Positions 6,738 through 6,758 of a DNA stretch of 6,758 nucleotides are shown piece by piece (within the stretch, counting starts at the first letter, position 1; each line of letters starts with the position of its first letter). This DNA is from an uncultured beta proteobacterium. GTDB taxonomy: Bacteria; Pseudomonadota; Gammaproteobacteria; Burkholderiales; Burkholderiaceae. The DNA lies in the NCBI GenBank assembly GCA_903827075.1, contig CAIKGX010000106.1:1-6758 (forward strand), given 5' to 3'. Below the pieces are notes generated by a model, which did no database searches, was not told the origin of the DNA, and saw only the letters and a list, made by a program, of their open reading frames with translations. The translations under genes were made by a program, and so were the position numbers.

Positions 6738-6743
6738 ATTATA
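6738..6743 (-). promoter_or_regulatory. Probable -10 box of the pyrG-kdsA-eno-ftsB promoter
   Basis: The minus strand carries a perfect TATAAT here, 25 bases before the pyrG ATG. The expected -35 box, about 17 bases further upstream, would lie outside the window, so the promoter cannot be confirmed. No TG extension precedes the box. Transcription would start near 6731, inside a pyrimidine run (CTTTTTCC, 6728-6735), giving a leader of about 19 bases with no room for a riboswitch or attenuator. Confidence 0.6.
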
Positions 6744-6758
6744 ACGATAGCCAAGTCT

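Overview
This window is an ordinary stretch of core chromosome from a betaproteobacterium. The protein sequences look like Burkholderiales, and the moderately AT-leaning base composition suggests Polynucleobacter or a close low-GC relative. That assignment comes from recalled family sequences and gene order, not from a database search. There are six complete protein genes, coding density is very high, and no gap exceeds about 70 bases. I see no insertion sequence, phage gene, CRISPR array, tRNA or rRNA.

Layout from left to right: gltX (glutamyl-tRNA synthetase) lies on the minus strand at 63-1460. A short divergent region follows, then hslO (redox-regulated chaperone Hsp33) on the plus strand at 1527-2492. 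hslO converges, across a 13-base gap, on a minus-strand run that reads right to left: pyrG (CTP synthase, 6712-5051), kdsA (KDO-8-phosphate synthase, 5041-4175), eno (enolase, 4127-2841) and ftsB (divisome protein, 2820-2506). Gaps within this run are 9, 47 and 20 bases, with no visible internal terminator, so it is probably one operon. A perfect TATAAT -10 box lies just upstream of pyrG; its -35 partner would fall beyond the right edge.

The operon has a coherent biochemical logic. Enolase makes phosphoenolpyruvate, which KdsA condenses with arabinose 5-phosphate to give KDO-8-phosphate. PyrG makes the CTP later used to activate KDO for lipopolysaccharide. FtsB belongs to the FtsQLB complex that controls septal wall synthesis. 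The run thus links nucleotide supply, glycolysis, envelope synthesis and division.

I found no previously undescribed system here. Points worth a second look are small: a pyrimidine tract at the predicted pyrG transcription start; closely matched -10-like boxes seven bases before both divergent start codons of gltX and hslO, which could mean leaderless messages; ftsB lacking a Shine-Dalgarno sequence; loss of zinc ligands in GltX; and the metal-dependent type of KdsA.
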